A DNA stretch of 64,000 nt from Verrucomicrobiia bacterium. Lineage in GTDB: Bacteria > Verrucomicrobiota > Verrucomicrobiia > Limisphaerales > UBA9464. The stretch lies in NCBI GenBank assembly GCA_019634635.1, contig JAHCBB010000019.1:28359-92358 (forward strand), in the 5' to 3' direction. Of the stretch, positions 18,039 through 27,051 are shown piece after piece. Numbering within the stretch: the first letter of the stretch is position 1; each line of letters starts with the position of its first letter. The notes under the pieces are model-generated. The model ran no database searches, was not told the DNA's origin, and saw only the letters and a program-made list of their open reading frames with translations. A program made the translations under genes and the position numbers.

Positions 18039-19277
18039 ATGGCCTATCTCAACGAAAACTATCTGAAGCTCAAGGCGGGGTATCTGTTCCCCGAGATCGC
18101 CCGGCGTGTGAAGGCGTTTGGCGAGGCGCATCCCGCCGCCGCGTCACGCCTGATCCGCTGCGGGATCGGGGACGTCACGGAGCCCCTCCCGCCGGTGGTT
18201 GTGGCGGCCCTCCATCGGGCCGTGGACGACATGGCGCGGCGGGAAACGTTCCGCGGATACGGCCCGGAGCAGGGGTACGACTGGCTTCGGACCGCCATCG
18301 CCCGGGGCGACTATCGGGATCGCGGTCTGGAAGTGGCTGACGACGAGGTGTTCGTCAGCGACGGGTCCAAGTGCGACTGCGGGGCCATTCTCGACATCCT
18401 TGGCGACCACAACCGCATCGCCATCAGCGACCCGGTGTATCCGGTCTATGTGGACACCAATGTCATGGCGGGCCACACCGGAGCAGCAGATTCCTCCGGT
18501 TCGTATGGCGGGCTGACCTATCTGCCATGCACCGAGGCCAACCAGTTCATCCCGGAGCCGCCCCCGGAGCCGGTGGATGTGGTGTACTTGTGTTCGCCCA
18601 ACAACCCGACCGGCGCTGCAGCAGGACGTCAGCACCTGGAGGCCTGGGTGGCCTACGCCCGTCACCATGGGACGCTGCTGTTGTTTGACGCCGCCTACGA
18701 GGCCTACATCACCGAGCCCGGGATTCCACGTTCGATCTATGAGATCCCCGGGGCGCGGGAGTGCGCGATCGAGTTCCGCAGCTTCTCGAAGGACGGCGGA
18801 TTCACCGGGACCCGGTGCGCCTTCACCGTGGTGCCGAGGACGCTCCAGGCGCGGACGCGGTCCGGGGCGTCTCAACCGCTGCATCCGCTCTGGCTGCGAC
18901 GCATGACCACAAAGTTCAACGGGGTCTCGTACATCGTCCAACGGGGTGCCGAGGCGTTGTACTCGCCCGAGGGAAGGCAACAGGTGCGCGCGCTGGTCGC
19001 GCATTACCTCGGCAATGCCCGGATCCTGGTGGAGGCGGTGCGGACCGCGGGCCTGCAAGTTTTTGGAGGCATCAACGCGCCCTACATCTGGGTGGCGGCG
19101 CCGAAGGGATGGTCGAGTTGGCAGACGTTCGACAAGATCTTGAATGAAGCCCACGTGGTGATCACCCCGGGGAGCGGTTTTGGGAGCCAGGGGGAGGGCT
19201 ACTTCCGGGTCAGCGCCTTCAACAGCCGGGCCAACGCGGAGGAAGTCGCCCAACGGCTCCTGGCGTTGCGATGGTGA
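18039..19277 (+). CDS. dapL: LL-diaminopimelate aminotransferase
   Basis: Converts tetrahydrodipicolinate directly to LL-2,6-diaminopimelate using glutamate, the short route to lysine and peptidoglycan known in plants, chlamydiae and other PVC bacteria. The 412-residue pyridoxal-phosphate enzyme has the family start ([20 protein letters not shown]), [10 protein letters not shown], the substrate-loop residues [11 protein letters not shown], the PLP aspartate region [10 protein letters not shown] and the Schiff-base lysine in [10 protein letters not shown]. Length is normal. ATG 18039 matches family N-termini; GTG 18003 is an unlikely extension. It converges with the CotH gene, only 10 bases separating the stop codons. 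Confidence 0.95.
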   Translation: MAYLNENYLKLKAGYLFPEIARRVKAFGEAHPAAASRLIRCGIGDVTEPLPPVVVAALHRAVDDMARRETFRGYGPEQGYDWLRTAIARGDYRDRGLEVADDEVFVSDGSKCDCGAILDILGDHNRIAISDPVYPVYVDTNVMAGHTGAADSSGSYGGLTYLPCTEANQFIPEPPPEPVDVVYLCSPNNPTGAAAGRQHLEAWVAYARHHGTLLLFDAAYEAYITEPGIPRSIYEIPGARECAIEFRSFSKDGGFTGTRCAFTVVPRTLQARTRSGASQPLHPLWLRRMTTKFNGVSYIVQRGAEALYSPEGRQQVRALVAHYLGNARILVEAVRTAGLQVFGGINAPYIWVAAPKGWSSWQTFDKILNEAHVVITPGSGFGSQGEGYFRVSAFNSRANAEEVAQRLLALRW

Positions 19278-19287
19278 GGTCCCCGGC

Positions 19288-22281
19288 TTAGAACGGGGAC
19301 ATCTGGCGCGGGGTCAGCACGCGGTAAAGCGATCCCGGGTCTTCGGTCAGTGGCACCGCGACAGTGATCGGACCGCTGGTCACCGCGGGTGGAAGGTTCG
19401 TCACCAGCGTCCATGCCGGCGCAGGCAGGCCGGGCGCTGATTCCACGGCAAAGGTTTGTCCTGCGGCCGCGGTGAACGTCAGCACAAGGTGCCCTGCTTC
19501 CCGGCGTGCCGCGAGGTCGCGCAGATCGGGGGCGGGGACATCTCCGCGTCCCGGAGTGCCGCCCTCGACGGTGCTCTGGTCCCAGGACGACGCGTCGCCC
19601 CAGAGCGTCACCGGTCCGGATGGATCCCGATGTGTGAGCGAATGGCCGCGCCCGTCGGTCGCGGGCTGCCAACGGTCGCTGTAGGCAAAGTCCAAAACCG
19701 ACTCCCCAAACGGGCCGGTGAGAATCAGGGTGTCCAAGGCGTTGCCCAGCCGCGACGAGTAGGGGCCGAGGATGCGGAATCCGTCACCGTACCGCCGGCG
19801 CATGGCGTCCGGATGCTTCGCAAGGACCACGTTTTCCCCGGGCCAAAGGTCGCCGGCCGCAGGGGGGAACGCGTACGAGATGCCTCCAGAAAGGCGAAAG
19901 CCGTCGAGCACCAGGGTTTCGTGACCAACATTCCGGAATTCGACGAACTCGTAGTCGTCGGCCGGAAACGGATCATCGGGTGGCGGATCGGGCGGGTGGT
20001 ACATGATCTCGGTGATCCGGAGCCCGGGGATCGTGAGGGCGTAGGTGGCGTGGGACGGCGGACTCCACCGGTTGCCGGTGCGCACGCGCGCCACGACGCG
20101 GGCATTGGATTCCAGTGAAACCGGGCCGGAATAGCGGCGCGCCTGTGCCGCCACACCGCCGCCAGGGTTGCGCGGATCCGAACCATCGAGGGTGTAGTAC
20201 ACGGTCCCGGTCGCGGTGATCCGGAGCGTCACGCCGTCGGGGTGGTATCCCGGGGCTGGATCAAGCTCCGGCCAGCGCAGGATCGTGGAATCAATCCACT
20301 GCAGCCGATTGCTGATGAATTCCTTGAGGAACCCGATTTCCGCCTCGTAGCTGCCCCCGATGAAGGCATTGGGCCAGACGTATTCGTTGAGAATGCGCCA
20401 CTTCTTGAAATTGCGATCCTGCGCTTCGGCCAGGAGGTTGGTGTAGCCATCCACCAGCGCGAGCACCCGGTCTGTGGCGAGAGCACCCGTTCTCAGCGAC
20501 GCCCACCGGTCGGTGTGCCGCTGGCTGAATTCCGGATCTTCAAACAGCCTCCGGTACCAGGGGTAGCTGTCGTCTGAGAGCTGGGGGTGGTACCAGCCGG
20601 AGGCATTCCAGCCATCGAGGTAGTTGGCGTTGCCGAAGCTCAGGTTGTAATCCCAGATGGGACCCATCGCGAGCGGTCCACCCCGGGCCTTGGTCATGAA
20701 GGTGCTTAATCGGAACCCGTCAATGTTCTTGGCGACCTCGACCAGCCAGTGGTGGTCCACGAAGGCCTCCGCATCAATGAACGCAGCATAGCCAGCCTCG
20801 GGATCGCGAAATTGGGGGCCATAAAGCGCGCCTTCAAACTGCCGCATGTAGGTCTGGATCCATCCGAGCTGCGCACTCCCGAGAAATCTCGGTTTGGGCC
20901 ACTCAAAGCCCAGGTCCTGACCGCGCGGCGTGGTAAAGGGCCCGTCGTTCGGGTCAAGACGGTCCTTCTTGAGGATGTAGCCACCGGTGATTGCTGGCTC
21001 GATGAAGTCGGTGGATTCAACTTCGGGCACTCCCGCCCGGTGTCCGCCCCCCTTTATCTTCTCGATCAGCACGTACACCCCTTGATAGTCCGCCCCGTCC
21101 ACACCGTCAGCCCGGTTGACGTACACTTCCACAAACCGGGTCCGCGGTGCGTAGCGCCCGATCGCCCGGCTCAGATCGTACGCCAGGACGTCCCGAATCA
21201 GGGACTTGTCGGTGTAGGGGGCGTAGAGCACCCAGTCGGCGTCCGCCGGCATCCCCAGAAGCGATTCGGCGCGATCGGCACCGGTTTCGTGATTGAGTTC
21301 AATCCCATAGGACTTCTTCGGGAACTGGGTGGAGCTGGATCCCCGGATTTCGATGCCGGCCCGCACGTGGATTGCGACCGGATTCGTCCACCCCGCCCGT
21401 CCCTCACCGGGCTCGATGATCGTCAGGTGGCCTTTTACTTTGGTGCCTTCCCCGATGGTCTGGCCGTGGGTCTCGAACAGAAGGATCGGCAGATTGGACG
21501 TGAACGCCTGCTGGGACGGGGACACTCGGGAGTATCCGGCGCCTGCCACCGGCCCGGGCACGCGGCCCTCCCGAAACACGCGCGCCCGGAGGCGCAGGGT
21601 GCGGTCCACTTGGATCGGCCCGTCGTATTCCGGAGACGTGACGGCCGGAATCGAACCATCCAGGGTGAACCGGATGGTTCCTCCTGGTTCCTGGGAGGAC
21701 AGGTGAAGTTCGAAGGGGTCCATGAATACCCCGCCCGGCACCGAAAATTCCACGCCACCGGCAATCTCCGTCCAGCCCTGGCTGTTTGGTGCAGCGGGGG
21801 TCGGCCGATCGAAGTACAGGAATGGTGGACCCACCGGTTCCGGGTTTGGGCCGCCGGAAATGTCGGTGAACTGCTCCGGATAGCCGGGGGCGAATTCGCT
21901 GGCGATGGTGACACCATCCGGTTGCACCAGCGCGAGGTACCCGCCGGCGCCCGGAAGTTTGAAATTGGTGTGCAGGGGACCGGCGACCCGCGCGCGATCC
22001 TTTCCTGAGGCGAACACCACCAGATAGGCGCCGGCCTCCAGCGTCCGGCCGGGGAACCGCCACCGGCCTGGATCGTCCGGCGCGTTGCTCAACGACCAGC
22101 CCGACAGGTCCACCGGCGCGCCGGTGGGATTGTGGATTTCGATCCAGTCGGGAAACGACCGGTCTTCGTCAGCAAGGGATGCGGCATTCCGGGCCACGAA
22201 CTCGCTGATCACCAACTGACCGCTGAGAGACCCGGTGCCTGCCAGCAACAGCAGTGCCGAGAGGATCCAAACTGGACGCAT
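19288..22281 (-). CDS. Secreted CotH-kinase/lamin-tail-domain protein
   Basis: A 997-residue exported protein. A signal peptide (MRPVWILSALLLLAGTGSLS) leads into a lamin-tail domain (LVISEFVARNAASL ... DWIEIHNPTGAPVDLSGW), a chitobiase/hexosaminidase-C-like beta domain (GGTIRFTLDGSIP), a CotH kinase-like domain (about residues 270-640; KKSYGIELNHE, GPIWDYNLSFGN), a second chitobiase-C-like repeat (GTVYYTLDGSDPRNPGG), a second lamin-tail domain (LRITEIMYHP) and the C-terminal beta module common to this window. CotH proteins are spore-coat protein kinases in Bacillus; in verrucomicrobia they are surface proteins of unknown role. ATG 22281 is chosen over TTG 22299. Confidence 0.9.
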   Translation of the reverse strand: MRPVWILSALLLLAGTGSLSGQLVISEFVARNAASLADEDRSFPDWIEIHNPTGAPVDLSGWSLSNAPDDPGRWRFPGRTLEAGAYLVVFASGKDRARVAGPLHTNFKLPGAGGYLALVQPDGVTIASEFAPGYPEQFTDISGGPNPEPVGPPFLYFDRPTPAAPNSQGWTEIAGGVEFSVPGGVFMDPFELHLSSQEPGGTIRFTLDGSIPAVTSPEYDGPIQVDRTLRLRARVFREGRVPGPVAGAGYSRVSPSQQAFTSNLPILLFETHGQTIGEGTKVKGHLTIIEPGEGRAGWTNPVAIHVRAGIEIRGSSSTQFPKKSYGIELNHETGADRAESLLGMPADADWVLYAPYTDKSLIRDVLAYDLSRAIGRYAPRTRFVEVYVNRADGVDGADYQGVYVLIEKIKGGGHRAGVPEVESTDFIEPAITGGYILKKDRLDPNDGPFTTPRGQDLGFEWPKPRFLGSAQLGWIQTYMRQFEGALYGPQFRDPEAGYAAFIDAEAFVDHHWLVEVAKNIDGFRLSTFMTKARGGPLAMGPIWDYNLSFGNANYLDGWNASGWYHPQLSDDSYPWYRRLFEDPEFSQRHTDRWASLRTGALATDRVLALVDGYTNLLAEAQDRNFKKWRILNEYVWPNAFIGGSYEAEIGFLKEFISNRLQWIDSTILRWPELDPAPGYHPDGVTLRITATGTVYYTLDGSDPRNPGGGVAAQARRYSGPVSLESNARVVARVRTGNRWSPPSHATYALTIPGLRITEIMYHPPDPPPDDPFPADDYEFVEFRNVGHETLVLDGFRLSGGISYAFPPAAGDLWPGENVVLAKHPDAMRRRYGDGFRILGPYSSRLGNALDTLILTGPFGESVLDFAYSDRWQPATDGRGHSLTHRDPSGPVTLWGDASSWDQSTVEGGTPGRGDVPAPDLRDLAARREAGHLVLTFTAAAGQTFAVESAPGLPAPAWTLVTNLPPAVTSGPITVAVPLTEDPGSLYRVLTPRQMSPF

Positions 22282-22625
22282 GTGACGGTAACGTGACAAA
22301 CGACCGGTGCGTTGTCATGCGGGTCATGACGGATTCTTTCCGGCCGGATGCCTCCGGAGATCCGCGGGTGACCCGGCGCAGTGGGAATCCTCGGCCTTTC
22401 GCGCCTTCGGGAGTCGCTGTCGAGGGCGTGCCGCCAGCGACGGGTCGCGCCCCCTGGAATTCACGCTTGGAATCCGGGGGGACGCATTGTCCGGCGGTTT
22501 GAGGCGTTCGCGGTGGGGTGAGGCTCCGCCGAACCGCGCGGCCAGGCGCGAGATGGGCTTGTGGGGACCCCAAAACGCGCACGCCAGGAGGCCCGCCCAG
22601 GGAGTGAGCCACCGCCTCCGGGCCT
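22282..22625. other. Gene-free stretch upstream of the CotH gene
   Basis: 344 bases between the symporter stop and the CotH start, both minus strand. I see no coding sequence. A 6-bp stem with one G-T pair (22511-22516/22526-22531) sits inside an outer 6-bp inverted repeat (gcggtt 22494-22499, aaccgc 22532-22537); this could end symporter transcription, but there is no T-run. The CotH promoter is expected here and could not be placed. Confidence 0.4.
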
Positions 22626-25352
22626 TCAGTGCTCGTGGTCGCGTATGTAGTCCTGTCGGAGCCCGAGGGCTTCAGGGGCGTGCAGCACGAGCATCTTCTC
22701 GCGGACATCGCCTGGCACGGCATGTCGGGTTCGGAGGGAGACCACGATCATGAGCAGGATGGCCAGGGGAACCGCCCAGATCGCCGGTTGCTCGCAGAGG
22801 ATGCGCAGCAGGGGATGGGCGGCCCAGAAGTCCACGAGGGAATGGTCGCGCAAGGCGGAGAACCAGCCGGGCTCAGCCCGGCCCAACGCCTGAAACTTCG
22901 CGGCTTGGGCGGTGACAAAGGTGGTCCAGCTCGTGAGTGAGATCGCGGCGACTGCCAGGAGCCCGCCGGTCAGCATGCCGGTGGCGGCGCCGTGGGTGGT
23001 CATGCCGCGCCACCAGACGCTCATGAAGAGGAGCGGGAAATAGCTGGCGGCGGCGATGGCAAAGGCCTGGCCGACCATGAAATTGATCTCGAAGTTCTCG
23101 ACCAGCGTGCCAAGCCCGATGGCCACGGCGCCAATCCCCACGGCGGCCACCTTGAACATGCGCAGACGTTGGGCGGGGGTGCTTCCGGGATTGAGGATCC
23201 TCCCGTAGACGTCGTGGGCCATGGCGCCGGTCATGGAAACCAGCAGGCCGGAGAAGGTGGACATGAAGGCGGCGAAGGCCCCGGCGCAGGTGATGCCGCT
23301 GAGAATGGAGCCCAACGGACCCAAGCGTTCGCCGAGGACCGTGGGGAGCTTGAGCACGATGCCGTCGGTGCCGTTCACCCCGGTGCCCTCGTAGAGCGAG
23401 GGCATGAGGTTGCGTCCCATGACGCCAAACATCGGCGGAAATACATAGAACACCCCGATGAGAATCATGACCCACATCGTCGTGCGCTTGGCGGCGACCC
23501 CGTCAGGGTTGGTGTAGAAGCGCACCAGGATGTGGGGCAGCCCGGCCGTGCCGCAGACCAGGGCGATGATGAGGGAGTAGGTGTAGAGCAGGGCGTAGGG
23601 GCGGGGGTTGATCGGGTTGATCACCGCTTCCCGCGCAGGGAACGCGATGAACTGGTTGCCGTGTTGCCGGAGGACCGTGATGCCGTTGGTCCGGAACGTA
23701 CGCTCCAGGTGCTTGATCACTTCGTGAATGTGGAGCCCGCGCCACTCGAATTCCGGAATCAAAGGGGGAAGGTTTGGCGAGGTGCTGAGCTGGAAAGCCG
23801 CGCCGTGCGCAATGGGTGAGTTGTTGGCGACGAACCGGGCATAATGCACCAGCAGGTTCGTTGTTGCCGTCGAAAAGTCCTCGATCATCCAGTTCTTGTT
23901 GGGCCTCTGAAGGATCCGGTTGAGGCGGTCCACAAGGTCCCTCGGGTACAACGATCCGGAGAAGGTGCTCCAGCCCGTTTCTATCGCTGGGACGGCCGCG
24001 AGGACCGGGGTCGCCGCCCTCGCCGCCTTGGTGGTCAACGGACCAAAGGGATTGAGCCAGGTGGAATCGGGTGGCGCCTTCGCGGGCAGGGGCAGCCGTT
24101 CCACTCCGGCAAGTCCTCGCGTCCGGGAGAAATGGTCGAGCACCGGTTGGTAGTCCCCGGCCGCACTCCGGGGATAGGCGAGGTAGTCGCTTCCTCCGAG
24201 ATGGGCGAGGGTGATCTCGTGCGCGGCCAATTGGGTCAGCAGGCCGGCCGTAAGGATCTTGCGCGTCCCCAGGCCGGCGATGGGGAATTGCAGTTCCGGC
24301 TGGGGCTCGAGGGAGGCAATGCGCCAACCCTGCAATTCACCGAGGAGATGCAGTGCGGCTCCGTAGTGGAGGACCGGGACCTGAGCTCCAAATCCGTATC
24401 CCTCATTGCCGGTGGCGGCGCGGGCGAGTTCCGCCAGATCGGCATTCGTGAGCGCCCGGCCGAAGGCGCGGGACCCAAAGTCGGATCTCGAATTGTCGAA
24501 CACGACGAGTCGTGGGCCATGCGCCTCCCTCTCGTAGTCGGTGAGTCCCTGGGAGTTCATCTGGAAAATGAACTCCGCGGGCGCCGTGGACTGGACGGCC
24601 GTCAGGAGTTGTTCCGCGCGCGCCGAGGTCGGCCGGGCTTCCTGCGAGGCGTTCACCCCGGCGGGATTGGTGCTGTGAAGGGATTTGGACTGATTTGCCC
24701 CAAGCTGGCTTCCATACCAGCCATACACGCTTGCCAGCACAAAGATGGGCACGGAGATGGCGAACATCTTGATCCAGTACTGGAAAGCCTGGACGAGGGT
24801 GATGCCCTTCATGCCGCCCAGGGCGACGTTGAGGGTGATGACCGCCCCCACCACCACCACGCCAACCCAGTAGGGCAGTCCCTTGTGTCCAGCGAACTCG
24901 ATGTCCTTGAACACGTAGGCGAGGGTGGTCCCGGCACCCTTCATCTGGGGCATGGTGTAGAAAAAGCCGATGAAGAGGACAAAGATCACCGCGATCCTGC
25001 GGAAGACGGGCGAGTCATATCGTCCCTCGGCGAAGTCGGGGATGGTGTAGGCGCCAAAACGGCGCAGGGGCCCGGCGATGAACAGCAGGAGGAAGAGATA
25101 GCCGCAGGCGTAGCAGACCGGATACCACAGCGCGTCGTAGCCGGCCGACATGACCATGCCGGCCACGCCCATGAAGGAGGCGGCGCTCAGGTATTCGCCG
25201 GAGATGGCGGAGGCGTTCCAGCCCACGGAAACGCTGCGGCCGGCGACGAAGAAATCGGAGGCGGACTTGGAGGTTCGTGCCGATCGGAAGCCCATCCAGA
25301 TCGTAACGGCAACCGTGACGACCGAGAAAGCGAGGATCCAAGGGTCGGGCAT
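22626..25352 (-). CDS. Sodium:solute symporter with a ~365-residue periplasmic insertion
   Basis: A 908-residue SSS-family transporter, closest in style to cation:acetate (ActP/VC_2705-type) symporters. SSS landmarks: FFVAGRSVSVGWNASAISGE in helix 1-2, GMKGITLVQAFQYWIKMFAI, and GTAGLPHILVRFYTNPDG after the insertion. About 12-13 transmembrane segments are apparent. Normal members are about 550 residues; the excess lies in one soluble block, residues about 215-580 (23615-24710), between helix 6 and the next helix. With an outside N-terminus, as in characterised SSS proteins, this block faces the periplasm. The upstream gene, 18 bases away, encodes a small two-helix protein that is probably its partner. 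Substrate not predictable; a short monocarboxylate is a reasonable guess. Confidence 0.85.
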   Translation of the reverse strand: MPDPWILAFSVVTVAVTIWMGFRSARTSKSASDFFVAGRSVSVGWNASAISGEYLSAASFMGVAGMVMSAGYDALWYPVCYACGYLFLLLFIAGPLRRFGAYTIPDFAEGRYDSPVFRRIAVIFVLFIGFFYTMPQMKGAGTTLAYVFKDIEFAGHKGLPYWVGVVVVGAVITLNVALGGMKGITLVQAFQYWIKMFAISVPIFVLASVYGWYGSQLGANQSKSLHSTNPAGVNASQEARPTSARAEQLLTAVQSTAPAEFIFQMNSQGLTDYEREAHGPRLVVFDNSRSDFGSRAFGRALTNADLAELARAATGNEGYGFGAQVPVLHYGAALHLLGELQGWRIASLEPQPELQFPIAGLGTRKILTAGLLTQLAAHEITLAHLGGSDYLAYPRSAAGDYQPVLDHFSRTRGLAGVERLPLPAKAPPDSTWLNPFGPLTTKAARAATPVLAAVPAIETGWSTFSGSLYPRDLVDRLNRILQRPNKNWMIEDFSTATTNLLVHYARFVANNSPIAHGAAFQLSTSPNLPPLIPEFEWRGLHIHEVIKHLERTFRTNGITVLRQHGNQFIAFPAREAVINPINPRPYALLYTYSLIIALVCGTAGLPHILVRFYTNPDGVAAKRTTMWVMILIGVFYVFPPMFGVMGRNLMPSLYEGTGVNGTDGIVLKLPTVLGERLGPLGSILSGITCAGAFAAFMSTFSGLLVSMTGAMAHDVYGRILNPGSTPAQRLRMFKVAAVGIGAVAIGLGTLVENFEINFMVGQAFAIAAASYFPLLFMSVWWRGMTTHGAATGMLTGGLLAVAAISLTSWTTFVTAQAAKFQALGRAEPGWFSALRDHSLVDFWAAHPLLRILCEQPAIWAVPLAILLMIVVSLRTRHAVPGDVREKMLVLHAPEALGLRQDYIRDHEH

Positions 25353-25360
25353 GGGTGCGG

Positions 25361-25388
25361 TGGCCAGTGGTCAGTGGCCAGTGGTCAG
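25361..25388. repeat. Two tandem copies of a 14-bp repeat
   Basis: The unit tggccagtggtcag occurs at 25361-25374 and again, identical, at 25375-25388. The array lies at the boundary of the two symporter genes and encodes the last residues of the small membrane protein, which stops inside it. It may mark a slippage or insertion scar that altered that C-terminus. Confidence 0.8.
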
Positions 25389-25712
25389 TGATTGGCGGGC
25401 GGTGGAACGTGCTTCGCGGACTTCGGCGTCCTCAAGGGCGATGCTGCGGCGAATGAAGAGCCAGGCGATGAGCCAGACGAAGGGGAAGAAGAGGACGCCC
25501 AGGATGAGCCACGTCAGGGTGAAGCCGCCAACCCGCGTCGCCATGAGGTCCGGCAGGAAGTAGTTGAGCAGGGGCAATCCGAGGAGCGCACCCAGGAAGG
25601 TGAGGGCGCAGGCTACCGACAGGCGGAGTTGTCGTCGCATCAGCGTGCGCAGGAAGGCCTCCGAGTGGAGGGCATCGCTACGGGAGGTTTCGGGGGGCTG
25701 CACGGACACCGT
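25371..25712 (-). CDS. Small two-helix membrane protein (DUF485-like), symporter partner
   Basis: A protein of about 113 residues with two strong hydrophobic helices (LSVACALTFLGALLGLPLL and LTWLILGVLFFPFVWLIAWL) joined by a short polar loop, the layout of DUF485/DUF4212 proteins encoded next to ActP-type symporters. It lies 18 bases upstream of the symporter on the same strand, the usual order. The start is uncertain: there is no early ATG; GTG 25712 (then SVQPPETSRSDAL) or TTG 25739 are possible. The C-terminal tail falls in a 14-bp tandem repeat and is probably not conserved. Confidence 0.7.
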   Translation of the reverse strand, partial: TVSVQPPETSRSDALHSEAFLRTLMRRQLRLSVACALTFLGALLGLPLLNYFLPDLMATRVGGFTLTWLILGVLFFPFVWLIAWLFIRRSIALEDAEVREARSTARQSLTTGH

Positions 25713-25836
25713 GTACCGGCTTGCGACCCTGCGGAGCAAGGTCGCCCCTTCGGAAAGTGAATCGCGGCCATCGAGGCCGAGAGCGTGGAATCGTTTTGCC
25801 GGGGGCGGCCGGATGGCGAAGACTCAAGGACCGCCT

Positions 25837-27018
25837 ATGAAACGGTTCCTACCCTTCGTGCTGTCGCTCGGATTCGTTGCAGCCCAGGCCGCGGACACGC
25901 CCGAGCCGCGATTCCGTGCGGTGACCGTGGATGACCAGATTGCAATCGGGTACGGCCTCGCGATTGCCGACGTGGATGGGGACGGACGTCCGGACATCGT
26001 CCTTGCCGACAAATCGCAGGTCGTCTGGTACCGCAACCCCGGCTGGGAGAAGTTTGTGATCGCCGAGCAGTTGACGCCGCTCGACAACGTCTGTGTGGCG
26101 GCGGCCGACGTGGACGGCGATGGCAAGGCGGAGATCGCGGTCGGAGCCGGGTGGAATCCCGGCGACACGGTGAACAGCGGAGCGCTGTTCTACCTGCTGC
26201 CGCCTGCGGACCGCACTCAGCGGTGGGAGCCGATCGCGTTGCCCCATGAGCCGACCATGCACCGGATTCAGTGGGCCAGGGACTGGCAGGGGCAAATGAC
26301 CCTGCTTTCGGTACCGTTGCATGGGCGGGGAAATGACCCGGCCAAGGGCGAGGGCGCCGGCGTGCGCATCCAGCGGTACCGCCCGCCCGGGGACCCGAGC
26401 CAACCTTGGGAGGTGACGACGCTCGATGAGTCCCTGAACAAGACGCACAATTTCGATGTGGTGGCCTGGGACGACGATCCGGCGCCGGAGGTGCTCGTGG
26501 GCGCCCGGCAGGGGGTGTTCCTTCTCGACTGGTCCAGGGAATCGCGATCCAACGTCCGGATTCCCATCGCGAGTGATGTCGGGGGCGGGGCCGGGGAGGT
26601 CCGGATGGGGCGCCTGGGATCCGGCCGATTTGTGGCGGCGGTGGAGCCCATGCATGGCAATACCCTGGCGTTGTACCGGCCGTCCCCAGCGGGCGGCACG
26701 AATTTGTGGACGCGCCGGGTGCTCGATGAAGCCTTGGTGGACGGCCACGCGCTGGTGTGCGGGGACTTCCTCGGGATTGGGCGGGACCAGGTTGTCGTGG
26801 GCTGGCGGGCGATGAACCGACCCGGAGTCCGGGTCGGCATCAAGATGTACATCCCCGAGGACGATCAGGGAGCGCGGTGGCGGGAGGTGTTGCTCGATGA
26901 CAACGGCATGGCCTGCGAGGATCTCAGGGCGGCGGATCTGGACGGGGATGGACACCTCGACCTCATCGCCGCCGGGCGGGCGACGAAGAACGTGAAGATC
27001 TACCTGAACGAGCGGTAG
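25837..27018 (+). CDS. Secreted FG-GAP/VCBS-repeat protein
   Basis: A 393-residue exported protein (signal peptide MKRFLPFVLSLGFVAAQA) built from beta-propeller repeats with calcium-binding loops: DVDGDGRPDIVLAD, DVDGDGKAEIAVG and DLDGDGHLDLIAAG. This is the FG-GAP/VCBS type, related to the N-terminal part of aldos-2-ulose dehydratase-like proteins. No catalytic residues can be named. ATG 25837 has a well-placed aagga six bases upstream and is preferred over ATG 25813. The gene is divergent from the symporter operon and convergent with comM. Role unknown. Confidence 0.85.
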   Translation: MKRFLPFVLSLGFVAAQAADTPEPRFRAVTVDDQIAIGYGLAIADVDGDGRPDIVLADKSQVVWYRNPGWEKFVIAEQLTPLDNVCVAAADVDGDGKAEIAVGAGWNPGDTVNSGALFYLLPPADRTQRWEPIALPHEPTMHRIQWARDWQGQMTLLSVPLHGRGNDPAKGEGAGVRIQRYRPPGDPSQPWEVTTLDESLNKTHNFDVVAWDDDPAPEVLVGARQGVFLLDWSRESRSNVRIPIASDVGGGAGEVRMGRLGSGRFVAAVEPMHGNTLALYRPSPAGGTNLWTRRVLDEALVDGHALVCGDFLGIGRDQVVVGWRAMNRPGVRVGIKMYIPEDDQGARWREVLLDDNGMACEDLRAADLDGDGHLDLIAAGRATKNVKIYLNER

Positions 27019-27021
27019 AAC

Positions 27022-27049
27022 CCCGGGCCCCTCGAAACCGGAGCCCGGG
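27022..27049. terminator. Hairpin between convergent genes, possible two-way terminator
   Basis: The arms cccgggc (27022-27028) and gcccggg (27043-27049) form a 7-bp GC stem with a 14-base loop between the stops of the FG-GAP gene and comM. No T-run follows in either direction, so the call rests on position and stem strength only. Confidence 0.4.
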
Positions 27050-27051
27050 AG

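Noticed and set aside
22281..22299. TTGTCAC-GTTA-CCGTCAC on the minus strand, like a Pho box with 11-base period, just upstream of the CotH ATG.
   Set aside because: It touches the start codon, so it is too close to act as an activator site, and only one half matches consensus well.
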